Notes: generated by a model not told the origin, from the letters alone. A DNA stretch of 24,466 nucleotides from Microcaldota archaeon (GCA_021813025.1 JAKAME010000013.1:1-24466); one strand, 5' to 3'. Counted from the first letter of the stretch, positions 14,852 to 22,092 are shown. Translations and numbers: made by a program.

Positions 14852-16198
14852 ATGGCGTCAAAATTCCTCCTTGTCGGCAACGGCGCGCGCGAGCACGCCA
14901 TAGCGCAGGCGCTCTGCAGGCGCAAGGACGTCAAGCTCTATGCCTACATGTCTGCCCGCAACCCCGGCATTGAGGAGCTGTGCCGCTCATCCGGCGGCTC
15001 CATGGCCCTTGGCAACATTCATGCCCCCGCCCCGATAGCGGAATGGGCCATGCGCATGGGCATCGAGCTTGCCTTCCCCTCCCCGGACGCCGTGCTGGCG
15101 GCCGGAGTTTCAGACGAGCTTCTCAAGCGCAACATCCGCGTGGCCTCCCCCACAAAGGCCGCCTCGCGCATAGAATGGGACAAAGCTTTCCTGCGCCAGC
15201 TCATGGAGCAGGGGCGCGTCTCCGGCTGCCCCAAATACGGTTTCTTCAAATCCACAGACGGCCTCGACGGATTCATAGACTCCATGGGCGGCCTCGTTGC
15301 CGTCAAGCCGGTGGGCCTCACCGGGGGCAAGGGAGTCGCAGTAGTGGGCTCGCAGCTTCGTGACGGCGGGGAGGCCAAATCCTACGCGCGCGCAGTGCTT
15401 ACGCAGAACATCGGAGGACAGGGAGTCATCATAGAGGAAAGGCTGGAGGGCGAGGAATTCACCCTGCAGGCTTTCTGCGACGGGCGCGCGCTTCTGCCCA
15501 TGCCTGCGGTGCAGGACCACAAGCGCGCGAATGTGGGCGACAGCGGCCCAAACACCGGCGGCATGGGCTCCTATTCCGGCGGCGGGCATTTGCTCCCCTT
15601 CCTCAACCAGACGCATTATGAAGAAGCGTTCAAAATAATGCAGAAAGTGGCCCGCATCCTTGACTTGGAGACAAACATCCGCTTCCAAGGCGTGATGTAC
15701 GGCCAGTTCATGCTCACGCGCAACGGCATCTATCTCATAGAAATCAACGCCCGCTTCGGAGACCCGGAGGCCATCAACGTGCTGGCCCTGCTCAAAACCC
15801 CGCTCGCCGACATCTTCGAGCGCATCTCGCAGGGCGGGCATCTTAACAAGATGAAAATCCGCTTCAGCAAAGACGCCAGCGTGGTGAAATACCTTGTGCC
15901 CGAGGGCTATCCGGCCAAAGCAGCCACGCCATCCCTCATTTCCATAGACGCCAAGAAGCTCAAATCATCGAAAGCAGAGCTCTATTACGCCACCGTTGAC
16001 CAGCGGCCTGAGGGCATCTACACCAGCACCAGCCGCTCCATCGCCGTGCTGGGCCTTGGCAAAACCATTGCCGAGGCAGAGAAAAAGGCAGAGGCAGGCT
16101 GCCTCGCCGTCTCCGGGCCGGTGTGGCACAGGCCGGACATAGGGACAAAGGAGCTTATTGAGAAAAAGGTTGAGCATGTAAGGCAGTTACGTGGATGA
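14852..16198 (+). CDS. purD: Phosphoribosylamine-glycine ligase (GAR synthetase)
   Basis: A 448-residue ATP-grasp enzyme for the second step of purine synthesis: phosphoribosylamine + glycine + ATP to glycinamide ribonucleotide. The N-terminal domain begins L-L-V-G-N-G-A-R-E-H-A (the family's G-x-G-G-R-E-H), with an Ala in place of the second Gly. F-P-S-P-D-A-V-L-A-A-G follows. The ATP-grasp core has V-A-V-K-P-V-G-L-T-G-G-K-G-V, the flexible D-S-G-P-N-T-G-G-M-G-S-Y loop, and E-I-N-A-R-F-G-D-P-E-A-I-N for metal and ATP. The C-terminal domain ends S-G-P-V-W-H-R-P-D-I-G-T. Length is normal for the family. No other purine genes are in the window. The start is supported by a TATA box. Confidence 0.92.
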   Translation: MASKFLLVGNGAREHAIAQALCRRKDVKLYAYMSARNPGIEELCRSSGGSMALGNIHAPAPIAEWAMRMGIELAFPSPDAVLAAGVSDELLKRNIRVASPTKAASRIEWDKAFLRQLMEQGRVSGCPKYGFFKSTDGLDGFIDSMGGLVAVKPVGLTGGKGVAVVGSQLRDGGEAKSYARAVLTQNIGGQGVIIEERLEGEEFTLQAFCDGRALLPMPAVQDHKRANVGDSGPNTGGMGSYSGGGHLLPFLNQTHYEEAFKIMQKVARILDLETNIRFQGVMYGQFMLTRNGIYLIEINARFGDPEAINVLALLKTPLADIFERISQGGHLNKMKIRFSKDASVVKYLVPEGYPAKAATPSLISIDAKKLKSSKAELYYATVDQRPEGIYTSTSRSIAVLGLGKTIAEAEKKAEAGCLAVSGPVWHRPDIGTKELIEKKVEHVRQLRG

Positions 16199-16218
16199 AT
16201 TCAAGTTTTTCCCAATTT

Positions 16219-16265
16219 TACCACAATATTTATAAACTCGAACTTTTCTAAGTGTACCACAATAT
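16219..16265 (+). promoter_or_regulatory. Promoter with flanking direct repeats for the exported protein gene
   Basis: An 11-base direct repeat TACCACAATAT occurs at 16219-16229 and 16255-16265, 36 bp apart, on either side of a TATA box TTTATAAA (16229-16236). The second copy covers the predicted transcription start near 16259. Such placement suggests a repressor binding both copies. The region is much more AT-rich than the surroundings. Confidence 0.5.
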
Positions 16266-16279
16266 CGCACTATCTACTT

Positions 16280-16287
16280 GGTGGTGA
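16280..16287 (+). promoter_or_regulatory. Shine-Dalgarno sequence of the exported protein gene
   Basis: GGTGGTGA lies four bases before the ATG at 16292 and closely matches the archaeal consensus GGAGGTGA. With a start near 16259 the mRNA would have a leader of about 33 bases, unlike most genes here. Confidence 0.55.
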
Positions 16288-16291
16288 AAAA

Positions 16292-16852
16292 ATGGCAACC
16301 AACGCTCCGGGAACAATCCAGAAAACGAATGCGAACAGTCCGGTCAACGGTGTCAATCCCGCCAAGAAGTCCAGTTTCATTTTCAGCGGCAAGAAGCTGC
16401 TGGTGGCTGGCATTATTTCTGCGCTGACCTTCAACAGTTGCGCCGTAACAATTCATGAATCAGGCAAAATTAGCTACGTCAACCAGCTGTCCGGACGTCA
16501 CAACGTACCGGGTTATACAGCCACTACTACGGCCAAGCGCTTGACAATCGGCGATACGCTGCGCTCCAAGAACGACCTGACCATTATTTTGAATGAGATC
16601 TCGGTTGTGGTCAAGACCGACACCGCCGACTCCGCGCGTGCTGACATCACTCGCCTTGCGGTTGTTGACATCCTCGATGCCAGCGGCAGGAGGATTGGCC
16701 AAGCCAAAGTCCCCTCCGATGCCGACTACGCGTTCAAGGCGCCCGACGGCACCGAATACGTGCTGGCCTGCTACGATGTGGTGAGCCCAGAGTTCGGCAA
16801 GCCCAAATCAGCCGAGAAATGGGCCGAGATGCAGCTCTATCAGAAAGATTAA
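16292..16852 (+). CDS. Exported or membrane-anchored protein of unknown function
   Basis: A 186-residue protein I do not recognise. A hydrophilic N-terminus of about 33 residues, rich in Asn, Thr and Pro, precedes K-K and a hydrophobic stretch L-L-V-A-G-I-I-S-A-L-T-F (about 36-47), ending N-S-C-A. The cysteine could be a lipid attachment point, although the residues before it fit a lipobox poorly; a simple membrane anchor is the alternative. The remaining 135 residues look beta-rich with D-D/T repeats (V-V-V-K-T-D-T-A-D-S-A-R-A-D-I) and would be extracellular. It has an unusually clear Shine-Dalgarno leader and repeat-flanked promoter, suggesting regulated expression. It is convergent with the Mre11-like gene. 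Confidence 0.7.
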   Translation: MATNAPGTIQKTNANSPVNGVNPAKKSSFIFSGKKLLVAGIISALTFNSCAVTIHESGKISYVNQLSGRHNVPGYTATTTAKRLTIGDTLRSKNDLTIILNEISVVVKTDTADSARADITRLAVVDILDASGRRIGQAKVPSDADYAFKAPDGTEYVLACYDVVSPEFGKPKSAEKWAEMQLYQKD

Positions 16853-16870
16853 GCTGCGCTTTCAATCCTC

Positions 16871-16876
16871 TTTTTT
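16871..16876 (+). terminator. T-run after the exported protein gene
   Basis: Six T on the plus strand, followed by further T clusters to about 16894, begin 19 bases after the stop codon at 16852. This is a typical archaeal T-rich termination region, here running into the 3' end of the convergent gene. Confidence 0.4.
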
Positions 16877-16883
16877 CCCTGTT

Positions 16884-18017
16884 TCATTCTTCTTTCGAAT
16901 ATTTCTCAAACAATTCCTGCGCCCTCTCAGGCTTCATTCCCGCCTTTCCCGCCCTCTCGCGCAGCATGGCCATCCCCAATTCAAGCGGCGTGGCGCGCGA
17001 CATCCTCTCCTCTTTGAGCGCAGCCAAGCCTGCCGCAAGATTCATCCCCTCCAGCCGATTGTCTATGAAAACAAAAGCCTGCTCGGTCCGCTCAAGGCCG
17101 TTCAAGTCGAGGTCCGAGGATTCGGAATTCAAGTTTCCTGCCAGCCTTATCTTGAGCACAGGCTTGTCCTCCCATTTCCGCGAAAGCAGGCGCTGTATCT
17201 CCTTTTCCACCTCCTCCCTCACCTCCGACGGCTTGGCCTTCTCAAACTTCAATTCAGACACTTCGAACGGGCGGGTTAAAATTGGGATAAATGAAGCCTG
17301 CGAGCCTGCCGGGGCGAGCGTATCTATGATGTAATACCCTTTCCCAGTTTTCTCCTCATCCTTCATCTGCGTCATCACGGTGGAGCCGGACAGCAGCAGC
17401 TTTCCGTTCATGCGCTCGCTTCGCGCGTGTATGTGGCCGCACAGATAATAGTCATATCCTGCCGGCAAATCGTCAATGGATGCCAGCGCATCAAGCGGCA
17501 CGGGGATGAATTCGCGCAAGGTCTGGTGAAATACAAAGAAATTGACAGCGTCAGCAACAGGCTTGCAGGCAAGATGAAGCAGCGCCTCATGCACCAAATC
17601 GTCGGGAATCCCGCCCATGCCCGAAAAAGAGGCGCGTTCGGTCTTCCCGTTCTCGCCGCTCCGTTCAACCGTTATTGTCCTGTTGTGCAAATCCTCCATC
17701 AGCCCCATCTGCGCCAGCATGGCAATCGGATTGAGCGCGTCTTTCGCCCTTCTCTCATGCGTGCCATGAATTCCGAGAATAAGCGGGGAAATCTCGCCTT
17801 TCTTTGCCTCCAGTTTCCTGCGCGCCTCCTGCAATGCCTTGGCCACTTCCAGAATGGTCTCCAGTTTTGGAATCCGGTGGTCGAATATGTCTCCCCCAAG
17901 CACCAGCACGTCCGCCCTCTGGGCAGCGTCCAGAATGGCCGCCCTCCCCTGCGCCGAGGCGTCCTCCTCAAAGCGGGCATATCCAAAATGCGTATCCGAG
18001 ACGAACGCGACCTTCAT
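16884..18017 (-). CDS. mre11: Mre11/SbcD-like DNA repair metallophosphoesterase
   Basis: A 377-residue calcineurin-fold phosphoesterase of the Mre11/SbcD type; in archaea such nucleases work with Rad50 at DNA double-strand breaks. Motifs are D8-T-H10-F-G, G-G-D43-I-F-D, G-I-H-G-T86-H87-E88 and C-G-H-I-H-A near residue 195. The third motif is normally G-N-H-D/E; here the metal-binding Asn is Thr. The C-terminal third is helical and charged, the place where Mre11 contacts DNA or Rad50. No rad50, herA or nurA gene is in the window, so partnership is inferred. The ATG at 18017 has an A/T box centred 28 bp upstream. A stand-alone SbcD-like phosphoesterase is the alternative. Confidence 0.78.
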   Translation of the reverse strand: MKVAFVSDTHFGYARFEEDASAQGRAAILDAAQRADVLVLGGDIFDHRIPKLETILEVAKALQEARRKLEAKKGEISPLILGIHGTHERRAKDALNPIAMLAQMGLMEDLHNRTITVERSGENGKTERASFSGMGGIPDDLVHEALLHLACKPVADAVNFFVFHQTLREFIPVPLDALASIDDLPAGYDYYLCGHIHARSERMNGKLLLSGSTVMTQMKDEEKTGKGYYIIDTLAPAGSQASFIPILTRPFEVSELKFEKAKPSEVREEVEKEIQRLLSRKWEDKPVLKIRLAGNLNSESSDLDLNGLERTEQAFVFIDNRLEGMNLAAGLAALKEERMSRATPLELGMAMLRERAGKAGMKPERAQELFEKYSKEE

Positions 18018-18022
18018 AGGGG

Positions 18023-18030
18023 TTTATTTA
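18023..18030 (+). promoter_or_regulatory. TATA box of the small membrane peptide gene
   Basis: TTTATTTA is centred 26-27 bp before the ATG at 18053. It lies inside the 35-bp spacer shared with the divergent Mre11-like gene. Confidence 0.5.
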
Positions 18031-18041
18031 GCCTGCGCCCG

Positions 18042-18049
18042 TTTTTTAG
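18042..18049 (-). promoter_or_regulatory. TATA-like box of the Mre11-like gene
   Basis: CTAAAAAA on the minus strand is centred 28 bp before the ATG at 18017. The two divergent boxes are interleaved, so polymerase loading in one direction should hinder the other. Confidence 0.4.
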
Positions 18050-18052
18050 CCT

Positions 18053-18127
18053 ATGGTGGACCAACTAATCTTCTCTGCCGTGGTCATCAGCATGATCATA
18101 ATTCTGGTCTATTTCCTGACGCGCTGA
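18053..18127 (+). CDS. 24-residue single-helix membrane peptide
   Basis: A very short reading frame of 24 codons plus TGA. The peptide starts M-V-D-Q, then has about 17 uninterrupted hydrophobic residues (L-I-F-S-A-V-V-I-S-M-I-I-I-L-V-Y-F-L) and ends T-R, which is one transmembrane helix with a basic inside end. The ATG has a TATA box at the exact leaderless distance. Small membrane peptides often modulate larger membrane complexes, but no partner is evident. A chance reading frame cannot be excluded. Confidence 0.5.
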   Translation: MVDQLIFSAVVISMIIILVYFLTR

Positions 18128-18205
18128 TGCTCATTCGCGCCTAGTGGCTGCAAAGCGAGATTGCCGCCAAAACCGCCAGAATCTCCGAGGCGCAAAAAGG
18201 GGTTT

Positions 18206-18976
18206 TCATTGACCGACTTGCGTTCTCTTTTTCACTTCCAAGTCAATCCATTCAAAGAAGGATTTTTTCACGACGAAGTTCTCCGCAGGTGTTCCGCTGC
18301 AATTGCAGACGAACTCCAACAGGTCTTTCTCCTTGTGCAAGACGGAGAATTTTATGCCCTTGAATACGAAATTTCCGCCATTTCCTATTGGCGCGGAATT
18401 GGCGATTTCCCTCAATTTGCCAGAAAATGCCTGCTCATCGCCTGTCGTTAGCGTGATATCAAACTCTCTCTTGAACAAATTCGCATACCCATAACTGCCC
18501 ATTTCCGAAACTTTGATAGAATCCCAATAAAACGGGCTTGAGGGGACTCCAAAATAGTCCTTTGTTTTGTCCACATCGCCATCCATCACGAGGAATACTC
18601 GCGGTACCGTCCTTTCTCTCGAGTCCTGGTATTCAGTGAATATCTTTTTCCCGTCAGAGGTTGATATGTCAAAATACACAAAAGTGAGTTCTGAGGCTCT
18701 TTTGTCTTTTGAGAAAAGCTCTTTGACCGCGCGCTTGAATTTCAGGCAGGGCCCGCAGCTTTCCAGGCCAAGCTCGACCAAGACCAATTTGTTCGTCTTC
18801 AAGATTTCCTTGAATTTGGCATGAGATGGGTTCTCTATGACCGGCGCCTGATAGATGGACTTTTCTACAAGCAATCTGTTGTTCATTACGCTTTTTTGCT
18901 CCTGGGCCTTGAGCGCGTGCATGCCCCCCTGCATGGTCAGAACCAATGCAAGGGCCGCGAAAGTTGTTTTTTTCAT
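18206..18976 (-). CDS. Exported thioredoxin-fold protein
   Basis: A 256-residue secreted protein. A Sec signal peptide is clear: M-K-K-T-T, a hydrophobic core (A-A-L-A-L-V-L-T-M), then A-L-K-A before Q-E-Q, so cleavage near residue 24. Residues about 50-150 form a thioredoxin fold with the redox pair C74-G-P-C77 in L-E-S-C-G-P-C, a strand F-V-Y-F-D-I and the cis-proline region R-T-V-P-R-V-F. The last 100 residues are an unassigned extension holding a second Cys pair C-N-C. It likely acts as an extracytoplasmic thiol-disulfide exchanger. DNA here is more AT-rich than neighbouring genes. It is divergent from a glycosyltransferase gene. Confidence 0.78.
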   Translation of the reverse strand: MKKTTFAALALVLTMQGGMHALKAQEQKSVMNNRLLVEKSIYQAPVIENPSHAKFKEILKTNKLVLVELGLESCGPCLKFKRAVKELFSKDKRASELTFVYFDISTSDGKKIFTEYQDSRERTVPRVFLVMDGDVDKTKDYFGVPSSPFYWDSIKVSEMGSYGYANLFKREFDITLTTGDEQAFSGKLREIANSAPIGNGGNFVFKGIKFSVLHKEKDLLEFVCNCSGTPAENFVVKKSFFEWIDLEVKKRTQVGQ

Positions 18977-19000
18977 GTTATTTTTATTAGTTTTTCATGT

Positions 19001-19008
19001 TTTTAATT
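19001..19008 (-). promoter_or_regulatory. TATA-like box of the exported thioredoxin gene
   Basis: AATTAAAA on the minus strand is centred 28 bp before the ATG at 18976. A second A/T stretch closer to the start (18980-18990) is also possible. Confidence 0.4.
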
Positions 19009-19026
19009 GTTTAGGCGGCCCGTCTC

Positions 19027-19035
19027 ATTTTTATT
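19027..19035 (+). promoter_or_regulatory. TATA box of the glycosyltransferase gene
   Basis: ATTTTTATT is centred 27 bp before the ATG at 19058 and selects it over the in-frame ATG at 19046, which would be only 15 bp away. Confidence 0.55.
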
Positions 19036-19057
19036 CTCCCCCTTCATGCCCCTCCCC

Positions 19058-19762
19058 ATGCGCGTATCCGTCATCATCCCGGCGCTTAACGAGGAGAAAA
19101 ACATAGAAGCCACGCTGCAGTCCATCCGCCGCCAGAATTACCGCCACCCAATAGAACTCATAGTGGCCGACGGGCATTCCACCGACAAGACCGTAAGCAT
19201 AGCCAAGAAATACTGCGATGCCGTAGTGCAGGAAACCACCCACACCATAGCGGCAGGGCGGCAGGCCGGCGCGCGCGCGGCGCATGGAGAGCTGCTTCTC
19301 TACACTGATGCAGACACGCTGGTTGACAAGGACTGGGTGCGGAACATGGCCGCAGCATTCGATGACGAGCGGGTGGCGGCCGCGTTCGGCATGATTCAGC
19401 CCAAAGAAGCGACCGGCGTCGAGCATTTCATTCTCACATGGGGCGTCTATTCGATGGCCGCCATTTTCAACGCCCTGGGCACGGACTACACCTACGGCAA
19501 CAACATGGCCCTGCGCAAGACGGCCTTCGACAAAATCGGAGGCTTCAACATCTACCTTGTGACCGGCGAGGACACCGAAATATTCCAGCGCGTGCGCCAT
19601 GCGGGCCGCGTGGTCTTTGTCCCCGGCGCGGTCGCCCATTATTCCATCCGCCGCATCCGCGACTGGGGCTATCCGCGCTATTTGTGGTTCCACACCAAGA
19701 ACTTCTTCATGACGCAGCTTTTCAAGAGGCCTGCGCAGCACTACTCGCCGGTAAGAAAATAA
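19058..19762 (+). CDS. Family 2 glycosyltransferase
   Basis: A 234-residue GT-A fold enzyme that transfers a sugar from a nucleotide-sugar. The N-terminus V-S-V-I-I-P-A-L-N-E-E-K-N-I is the GT2 nucleotide-binding signature; V-A-D-G-H-S-T-D follows. The metal-binding D84-A-D86 motif sits in Y-T-D-A-D-T. The acceptor-side region has G-N-N-M-A-L-R-K and G-G-F-N, then G-E-D-T-E-I with the likely catalytic base. No certain membrane helix is present, so it is a soluble or peripheral enzyme, perhaps glycosylating a lipid carrier or surface glycan. The start at 19058 is set by TATA spacing; longer frames reach back to 19007. Confidence 0.88.
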   Translation: MRVSVIIPALNEEKNIEATLQSIRRQNYRHPIELIVADGHSTDKTVSIAKKYCDAVVQETTHTIAAGRQAGARAAHGELLLYTDADTLVDKDWVRNMAAAFDDERVAAAFGMIQPKEATGVEHFILTWGVYSMAAIFNALGTDYTYGNNMALRKTAFDKIGGFNIYLVTGEDTEIFQRVRHAGRVVFVPGAVAHYSIRRIRDWGYPRYLWFHTKNFFMTQLFKRPAQHYSPVRK

Positions 19763-19803
19763 GCCCCATAACGGTTTCAGGCTTGACCACAAGAACTCCG
19801 GCC

Positions 19804-20238
19804 TTACAGATAGCGCTCGGCCAGCCTGGCGATGGCGGGATACGGGCTTTTGGAAACGTATTCTATCAGCCCGCTCAGCCCGGCCTCCTTGAGCAGCCCG
19901 AGGATGAGCCCGGCCTCCTCCGGCACGGCCGAGCACCTCTTTTTGGCGTAGGTTGCCAGCCGCTTGGCGCTCTCGCCGGCCGTATGCTCTTCGCTCTTGA
20001 GCCATCCCACCAGCTCGGCGCGGTTCTTTTTCACCAGTTCTCGCGCCTCGTCAACCGTGCCGTCGTTGAGCATGCGAATCAGAAGGCCAATCTTGGAATT
20101 CGCGTTCGGTTCCTTTGCCATGGTGTCGCGGCCGTCGCCCACGCCGGCCGGCTTAATGAACTTGCACTTTGGGATGAGGTTGGCAGAGACGCGGCTCATG
20201 CGGTCAAGGCTCGAGGAGGCCGGGATGGTGCTGTTCAT
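19804..20238 (-). CDS. Small helical protein of unknown function
   Basis: A 144-residue protein if started at the ATG at 20238. The first 40 residues look irregular; from M40 (M-A-K-E-P, ATG at 20121) it is a compact run of helices with repeats of the type I-G-L-L-I-R-M-L-N-D-G, A-E-L-V-G-W-L-K and L-I-L-G-L-L-K-E-A-G-L. These resemble HEAT/ARM-like or other helical bundles. The start is uncertain. A/T boxes at 20253-20261 and 20273-20278 sit 19 and 37 bp before 20238, neither ideal. It lies 62 bp after the UMP kinase gene on the same strand. I do not recognise the family. Confidence 0.55.
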   Translation of the reverse strand: MNSTIPASSSLDRMSRVSANLIPKCKFIKPAGVGDGRDTMAKEPNANSKIGLLIRMLNDGTVDEARELVKKNRAELVGWLKSEEHTAGESAKRLATYAKKRCSAVPEEAGLILGLLKEAGLSGLIEYVSKSPYPAIARLAERYL

Positions 20239-20300
20239 TGGTTATACCGGACTATTATTTACCACAAAAGAATTTATACCCCGCGCCCGCCCCTTCTCCC

Positions 20301-21008
20301 CTATCCGCGCACAACCGTTCCGTTGTGCGGCTGGCCCAGAATGGCCGCCTTGAGCTGCCCGGCATCGCGACCGTCAACGAAATGAGTCTCTATTCTTGAG
20401 CGCGCAATCAGCGAGCAGGCCAGCAAATCAAACACAAAATGCGTGCCTGCCATGCGCGCGTCCGACTTCTGTGCAAGCGAAATGAGTTCTGCATAGCTCA
20501 TTGTGCCGAATTTTTTCGCATTCGGGTTTGTCTTGGGGTCTGAATCATAGATGGCCGTGTTGCTCACGTTCACCAGCCTCTTGGCCCCCAATGCCTCGGC
20601 CAAGAGGGCGGAATCGGCATCGGTGGTGATGCCGGGAATGGTTCCGCCCATCACTATGAATTTCTGCCGCCCAGCGGCCTTTCTCGCCGTCTTGAAATCC
20701 TTGAAGACTTTCGGCCCTGCCTCGGCTCCCAGCGCAAGGCGCAGCGCGTCGGCATTCTTGTACGTTATTTTGATTCCTGCCAAATCAGCCTCGAATTCGC
20801 TGCCCGTTTTTTTGCGGGCGCGCTCCACCTTCTTCCTGGCCTGCACCCCCCCGCCGCAGACAATGCCGCAGGGCACGCCTGCCGAGCGGATGGCCTCGGC
20901 CAGCTTTTTCGCCATCTCGGCATTGGGCTTGCCGTCGTTGAGCAGGCTTCCGCCCACAGAGAGAACCACGGAGGGCGCGGGGTAAAGGGCTGAGGGGGGG
21001 TTTGCCAT
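20301..21008 (-). CDS. pyrH: UMP kinase, archaeal type
   Basis: A 235-residue amino acid kinase-fold enzyme that phosphorylates UMP to UDP, the committed step to UTP and CTP. Visible features are V-V-L-S-V-G-G-S-L-L (phosphate loop with the strand-1 Gly pair), I-V-C-G-G-G-V-Q-A-R, M-G-G-T-I-P-G-I-T-T-D-A-D-S-A-L-L-A-E and N-V-S-N-T-A-I-Y-D-S-D-P-K-T-N-P-N-A-K. The latter is the nucleotide-binding stretch typical of archaeal UMP kinases. I start at the ATG at 21008, not 21029, because the TATA box at 21031-21038 is centred 26-27 bp from it. An isopentenyl phosphate kinase is a related alternative but fits the D-S-D-P-K-T-N-P motif less well. Confidence 0.85.
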   Translation of the reverse strand: MANPPSALYPAPSVVLSVGGSLLNDGKPNAEMAKKLAEAIRSAGVPCGIVCGGGVQARKKVERARKKTGSEFEADLAGIKITYKNADALRLALGAEAGPKVFKDFKTARKAAGRQKFIVMGGTIPGITTDADSALLAEALGAKRLVNVSNTAIYDSDPKTNPNAKKFGTMSYAELISLAQKSDARMAGTHFVFDLLACSLIARSRIETHFVDGRDAGQLKAAILGQPHNGTVVRG

Positions 21009-21030
21009 GGCCCCGTCTTGGCGCTCCATC

Positions 21031-21038
21031 TTTTAAAA
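21031..21038. promoter_or_regulatory. Shared palindromic TATA box for two divergent genes
   Basis: TTTTAAAA is its own reverse complement. Its centre (21034.5) is 26.5 bp from the UMP kinase ATG on the minus strand and 25.5 bp from the translin-family ATG on the plus strand. No other A/T box lies in the 51-bp spacer, so one box must serve both leaderless genes. Confidence 0.65.
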
Positions 21039-21059
21039 CCCGATTTGCCTATCCTGTCC

Positions 21060-21671
21060 ATGGCAGGCAAAAAGGAGACATCCGCCCATTCCAAGAAGAC
21101 GCTCCCCATTTCCGCCGACTTGGGCCTAATCTCTATCATCCCCATTTTGGAGAAGCGCGAGGCGGCCCGCGACAAGGTCATAGGCGCCTCCCGCCCGCTG
21201 GTGCGCCATTGCGCGCTGGCAATCAAGATGCTGCACGCTGGGGAAGTGGAAGAGGCCAAAAAAGAGCTGGAGATGCTGGACAGGGAGCTGAAAGGCCTGC
21301 CTTCATCCGACCCTTCGTTCGAATACCTTTTCGAGCCTATTTGGCAGGAAATGGTGGAGGCAAAATTACTGCTTGCCGCAGTCGAGAGAAAAGCTCTCCC
21401 GTCCTATTCCGCCTTGGGCGTTCCCCCGGCAGTCTATCTATTGGGCGTGTGCGATGCTGTCGGCGAATTCCGCCGCGCCATGCTCGAATCCCTGCGCCAT
21501 GGGAAAAAGGAGAATGCCCACTACTATTTCGAGCTGATGAACCGAATCTACGACCAGCTCTCGGTCATCCGCTTCTCAGGCTCTCTGCTGCCCAATTTCA
21601 AGCCAAAGCAGGACATGGCCCGCCATTCTCTTGAGCAGGCCAGGAGCGAAATTCTCAGGGCGCTGGACTAG
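21060..21671 (+). CDS. Translin family protein
   Basis: A 203-residue all-helical protein resembling archaeal translin-family members, which form ring-shaped oligomers that bind and sometimes cut single-stranded RNA or DNA. Evidence is the length and the pattern: a first helix I-L-E-K-R-E-A-A-R-D-K-V-I-G-A-S-R-P-L-V-R-H, the charged second helix H-A-G-E-V-E-E-A-K-K-E-L-E-M-L, a middle W-Q-E-M-V-E-A-K-L-L and G-V-P-P-A-V-Y-L-L-G-V-C-D-A-V-G-E-F-R-R, which matches the conserved Y-L-x-G-x-x-D-x-x-G-E-x-R-R core. Start 21060 follows from the shared TATA box. I cannot say whether the catalytic acidic residues of the nuclease branch are kept. Confidence 0.75.
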   Translation: MAGKKETSAHSKKTLPISADLGLISIIPILEKREAARDKVIGASRPLVRHCALAIKMLHAGEVEEAKKELEMLDRELKGLPSSDPSFEYLFEPIWQEMVEAKLLLAAVERKALPSYSALGVPPAVYLLGVCDAVGEFRRAMLESLRHGKKENAHYYFELMNRIYDQLSVIRFSGSLLPNFKPKQDMARHSLEQARSEILRALD

Positions 21672-21712
21672 TTATTTCGAGTCTTCGCCGGCCCGGCTAT
21701 TTCCCGTCTTCT

Positions 21713-22033
21713 CTATTTGGCGTCTTCCATTCCCTCTTCAATCCAGCTCTTTATTGCCGACTTGGTGCCCGCGCCCACGCGCTGGTCCATTATTTCTCCG
21801 TTCCTGAAAAGAATCAGCGTCGGAATGGACATCACGCTGTGCTGGCTGGCCAGCGCGTCCTGCTCGTCAACGTTCACCTTGCCGAACCTGAGCCCCTTCA
21901 TCTCGCCGCTCAGCTCCTCGACCACGGGCCCCAGCATCTTGCACGGCCCGCACCACGGCGCCCAGAAATCCACCAGCGCCCAGCCCTTGGCTATGTGGCT
22001 TTTGAAAGTCTTCGAATCCAGCTCTGCAATCAT
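21713..22033 (-). CDS. trxA: Thioredoxin
   Basis: A 106-residue classical thioredoxin, the usual length. Active site W27-C28-G-P-C31-K, buried Asp22 in V-D-F-W-A-P, and the cis-proline in M-S-I-P-T-L are all present. It reduces disulfides in cytosolic proteins and could donate electrons to the ribonucleotide reductase encoded elsewhere in the window. Unusually for this region the ATG at 22033 has a strong Shine-Dalgarno (GAGGTGA five bases upstream) and a TATA-like box near 22088, giving a leader of about 29 bases. It lies downstream of scpB on the same strand. Confidence 0.93.
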   Translation of the reverse strand: MIAELDSKTFKSHIAKGWALVDFWAPWCGPCKMLGPVVEELSGEMKGLRFGKVNVDEQDALASQHSVMSIPTLILFRNGEIMDQRVGAGTKSAIKSWIEEGMEDAK

Positions 22034-22083
22034 ATGCTCACCTCTCGATAACCAATGCGAAACAAGCGTCTTAGGAACGATGG

Positions 22084-22092
22084 ATTTTTATC
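22084..22092 (-). promoter_or_regulatory. TATA-like promoter of trxA
   Basis: GATAAAAAT on the minus strand lies about 55 bp before the ATG at 22033. With a start near 22062 the mRNA would have a short leader containing GAGGTGA. Confidence 0.45.

Noticed and set aside
19031..20005. 324-codon minus-strand open frame antisense to the glycosyltransferase
   Set aside because: Covers the GT2 gene with its clear motifs and has a shadow-like composition.
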